DNA of 64,000 nt from Streptomyces tuirus. GTDB lineage: Bacteria > Actinomycetota > Actinomycetes > Streptomycetales > Streptomycetaceae. This document shows, piece after piece, positions 62,629 through 64,000 of the stretch (position 1 is the first letter of the stretch; every line of letters begins with the position of its first letter). Below the pieces are notes generated by a model, which saw only the letters and a list, made by a program, of their open reading frames with translations, did not search any database and was not told where the DNA came from. The translations under genes and the position numbers were made by a program. The stretch spans positions 248,001 through 312,000 of the forward strand of contig NZ_AP023439.1 of the NCBI RefSeq assembly GCF_014701095.1, given 5' to 3'.

Positions 62629-63027
62629 ATGACTGACCCGGAGGAGATCCCCGGCGCGGCGGACGCTCCCCTGCCGCGGATCCTGGGCAACACCGGCTCG
62701 CTCGTCACGGCCGGCGCGGAATCGACCGGCGCCCTGTGGCGACTGGCCGAGCCCGGCCGGCAACTGGACGCCAACCTCGTCCGCGTCCCGCCCCGGGGGT
62801 CCATCGACGCCCATGCCGAACCCGACCTCGACGTCCTGCTGCTCGTCGTCGACGGCGACGGCGTGCTCGGCTCGGCCGCCGGGCCCTGCCCGGTGGAGTC
62901 CGGCAGCCTCGTCTGGCTGCCGCACGGCAGCGTCCGCAGCGTGCGGGCGGGCGAGAACGGCCTGTCGTACGTGACGGTGCACTGCCGCCGCCCCGGCATG
63001 CGGATCCAGAGCCGGCCCGGCGCGTGA
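62629..63027 (+). CDS. Cupin-fold protein
   Basis: A 132-residue single-domain protein with a cupin pattern: LVRVPPRGSIDAHAEPDLDV carries one His and Glu/Asp where two His are expected, then LLLVVDGDGVLGS and LVWLPHGSVRSVRAGENGLS with the second-motif His. Metal binding may be reduced. Function unknown. The ATG at 62629 is taken by codon pattern since the ribosome site is weak; another ATG lies at 62614. Confidence 0.72.
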   Translation: MTDPEEIPGAADAPLPRILGNTGSLVTAGAESTGALWRLAEPGRQLDANLVRVPPRGSIDAHAEPDLDVLLLVVDGDGVLGSAAGPCPVESGSLVWLPHGSVRSVRAGENGLSYVTVHCRRPGMRIQSRPGA

Positions 63028-63054
63028 CAGCCGGACGCGGCCCTTCCGCGTCGG

Positions 63055-64000
63055 CTACCGAGCCCGGTCCGGGCAGAACACCGGGACGCGCTGGACGAGG
63101 TTGTTGGCGAACCCGCCCCGGTTCCAGGGCTGTTCGGAGGGCTGAGTGCGTCCCGAACCGTCGTGGGCGCGCACGCTCAACACATGGTCGCCGGGGGCGG
63201 CGGTCCAAACGGAGGACCAGCGGCGCCAGGCCCATCGGTGGCCGTGGTCCGGTTCGAGATCGGCCGGACGCCACGTCGCGCCGTCGTCCGTGCTCACCTC
63301 CACCGCCGTCACCGGGGCGTGTCCCGACCAGGCCCGTCCTTCCAGGGTGACCGTGCCGGGCGCCACCACCCGGGTCCGGGACATGAAGTCCGGGAAGCCC
63401 GGAGGGACCAGGAGCGCGCGGGGAGCGATGAGGGTGACCGGGTCGCCCGTCTCCCCGGGCTCCCGCCTGATCCGGTAGGCGACGGACTGCTGGAAGCCGG
63501 TGAAGGGGGTGGCGACGACCGTGATGTCGCGCAGCCACTTGACCTGGGCCATCCCGTACCAGCCGGGCACGACGAGACGGAGCGGACTGCCGTGCTGGGG
63601 CGGCAGGGGTGCGCCGTTCATCGCGTAGGCGACCAGGGCCTCGGGGTCGTCACCCGTCGCGACACCGAGGGGGAGGCTGCGCCGGTAGTCCTGCTCGACT
63701 CCGCGTTCCACCCCGTGGTCCGCCCCGGTGAAGACGACGTCGACCGCGTCCGGCTCCGCCCCGGCCTCCCGGAGGAGGAGCCGCAGGGGCACCCCCGTCC
63801 ATTCCGCGGTGCCGACGGCCTCGACCAGCCACGGCTGGCTCACCGGCCTCGGTGTCAGCAGGGCTCTGCCGTTGCCCGCGCATTCCAGGGTGACGCGTGT
63901 GGTGACCGCCGGGTAGGTACGGAGCCGCGCCGGCGACAGGCTCAGGGGCTGTCGTACACGGCCGCCGACCGTCAGACGCCATGCGGTCGCGTCCGGGACG
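63055..64000 (-). CDS. Sulfite-oxidase-like molybdopterin oxidoreductase, 5' end outside window
   Basis: The C-terminal 315 residues of a molybdoenzyme of the sulfite oxidase family. The active-site cysteine is in LECAGNGR (about 63885-63905), preceded by WRLTVGGRV. Next come GVPLRLLLREAGAEPDAVDV, the substrate Arg region PLPPQHGSPLRLVVPGWYGM and the dimerisation (Mo-co dimer) immunoglobulin-like domain with WSGHAPVTAVEVSTDDGATW. Sequence upstream of base 64000 is missing, so membrane segments or a signal cannot be judged. It is convergent with the cupin gene. Confidence 0.9.
   Translation of the reverse strand, partial: VPDATAWRLTVGGRVRQPLSLSPARLRTYPAVTTRVTLECAGNGRALLTPRPVSQPWLVEAVGTAEWTGVPLRLLLREAGAEPDAVDVVFTGADHGVERGVEQDYRRSLPLGVATGDDPEALVAYAMNGAPLPPQHGSPLRLVVPGWYGMAQVKWLRDITVVATPFTGFQQSVAYRIRREPGETGDPVTLIAPRALLVPPGFPDFMSRTRVVAPGTVTLEGRAWSGHAPVTAVEVSTDDGATWRPADLEPDHGHRWAWRRWSSVWTAAPGDHVLSVRAHDGSGRTQPSEQPWNRGGFANNLVQRVPVFCPDRAR

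Overview
The window is high-GC actinobacterial DNA, almost certainly a Streptomyces chromosome. Evidence: third-position GC bias strong enough to open long antisense frames, a whiE-type spore-pigment polyketide locus, a WhiJ-like XRE/DUF397/ATPase gene set, many SpoIIE-type phosphatases, roadblock proteins, FurA-KatG, and abundant secreted proteins with actinomycete signal peptides. No rRNA, tRNA, CRISPR array, integrase or transposase was seen. The coding is dense, with short decayed gene fragments scattered between intact genes.

Layout. 1-4.5 kb: the proximal part of a spore-pigment type II PKS cluster on the minus strand (FAD hydroxylase, SchA/CurD-domain protein, cupin, KS-alpha running off the left edge). 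4.7-10.4 kb: an ATP-grasp protein, then a set of energy and stress genes (RibD-like reductase, FMN-binding protein, universal stress protein, a phosphofructokinase with pyrophosphate-type active-site residues, polyphosphate kinase 2). 10.5-20.7 kb: an accessory-looking stretch with a VOC protein, a small membrane protein, an NB-ARC-like STAND NTPase, gene remnants and tandem repeats, a TetR/AGPS-like flavoprotein divergent pair with a clear operator, a membrane-anchored Mrr-type nuclease and a secreted aerolysin-like protein. 20.9-34.9 kb: a GH64 beta-1,3-glucanase, phosphate transporter, DUF817 and DUF998 membrane proteins, a PP2C phosphatase beside a separate MASE1 sensor, MOSC and YceI proteins, a glycosyltransferase with a repeat-rich partner, a VanW protein and a Tat-exported alpha-helical-toroid-type protein. 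The GH64 gene and the Tat-exported gene share the same 14-bp LacI-type palindrome in their leaders. 35.0-42.7 kb: katG-furA, a coiled-coil protein, a long-form GAPDH, CsbD and a TPR protein. 43.0-49.5 kb: a methyltransferase and the WhiJ-like regulatory set, followed by a 911-residue sensor phosphatase. 49.5-51.6 kb: an FprA-type ferredoxin reductase under a probable iron box, and a secreted lamin-tail protein. 51.7-55.5 kb: a flavin monooxygenase and a four-gene operon of three roadblock proteins plus a DUF4388-type protein. 55.8-59.0 kb: a methyltransferase, an acetoacetate-decarboxylase-like protein, a maltokinase-cap-like protein and three gene remnants. 59.1-64.0 kb: GNAT, FolE, a SufR-like regulator, an aquaglyceroporin, a cupin and the 3' part of a sulfite-oxidase-like molybdoenzyme running off the right edge.

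How the parts connect. Much of the content concerns development and signalling (spore pigment, WhiJ-like set, SpoIIE phosphatases, roadblock operon) and redox, energy or starvation physiology (KatG/FurA, FprA with iron box, PPK2/PFK/Usp, phosphate uptake). The least explained items are the roadblock/DUF4388 operon with no kinase or GTPase, the STAND NTPase with no visible effector domain, the heptad-repeat partner of the glycosyltransferase, and the aerolysin-like secreted protein. All identifications come from reading the translated sequence; no database search was run.
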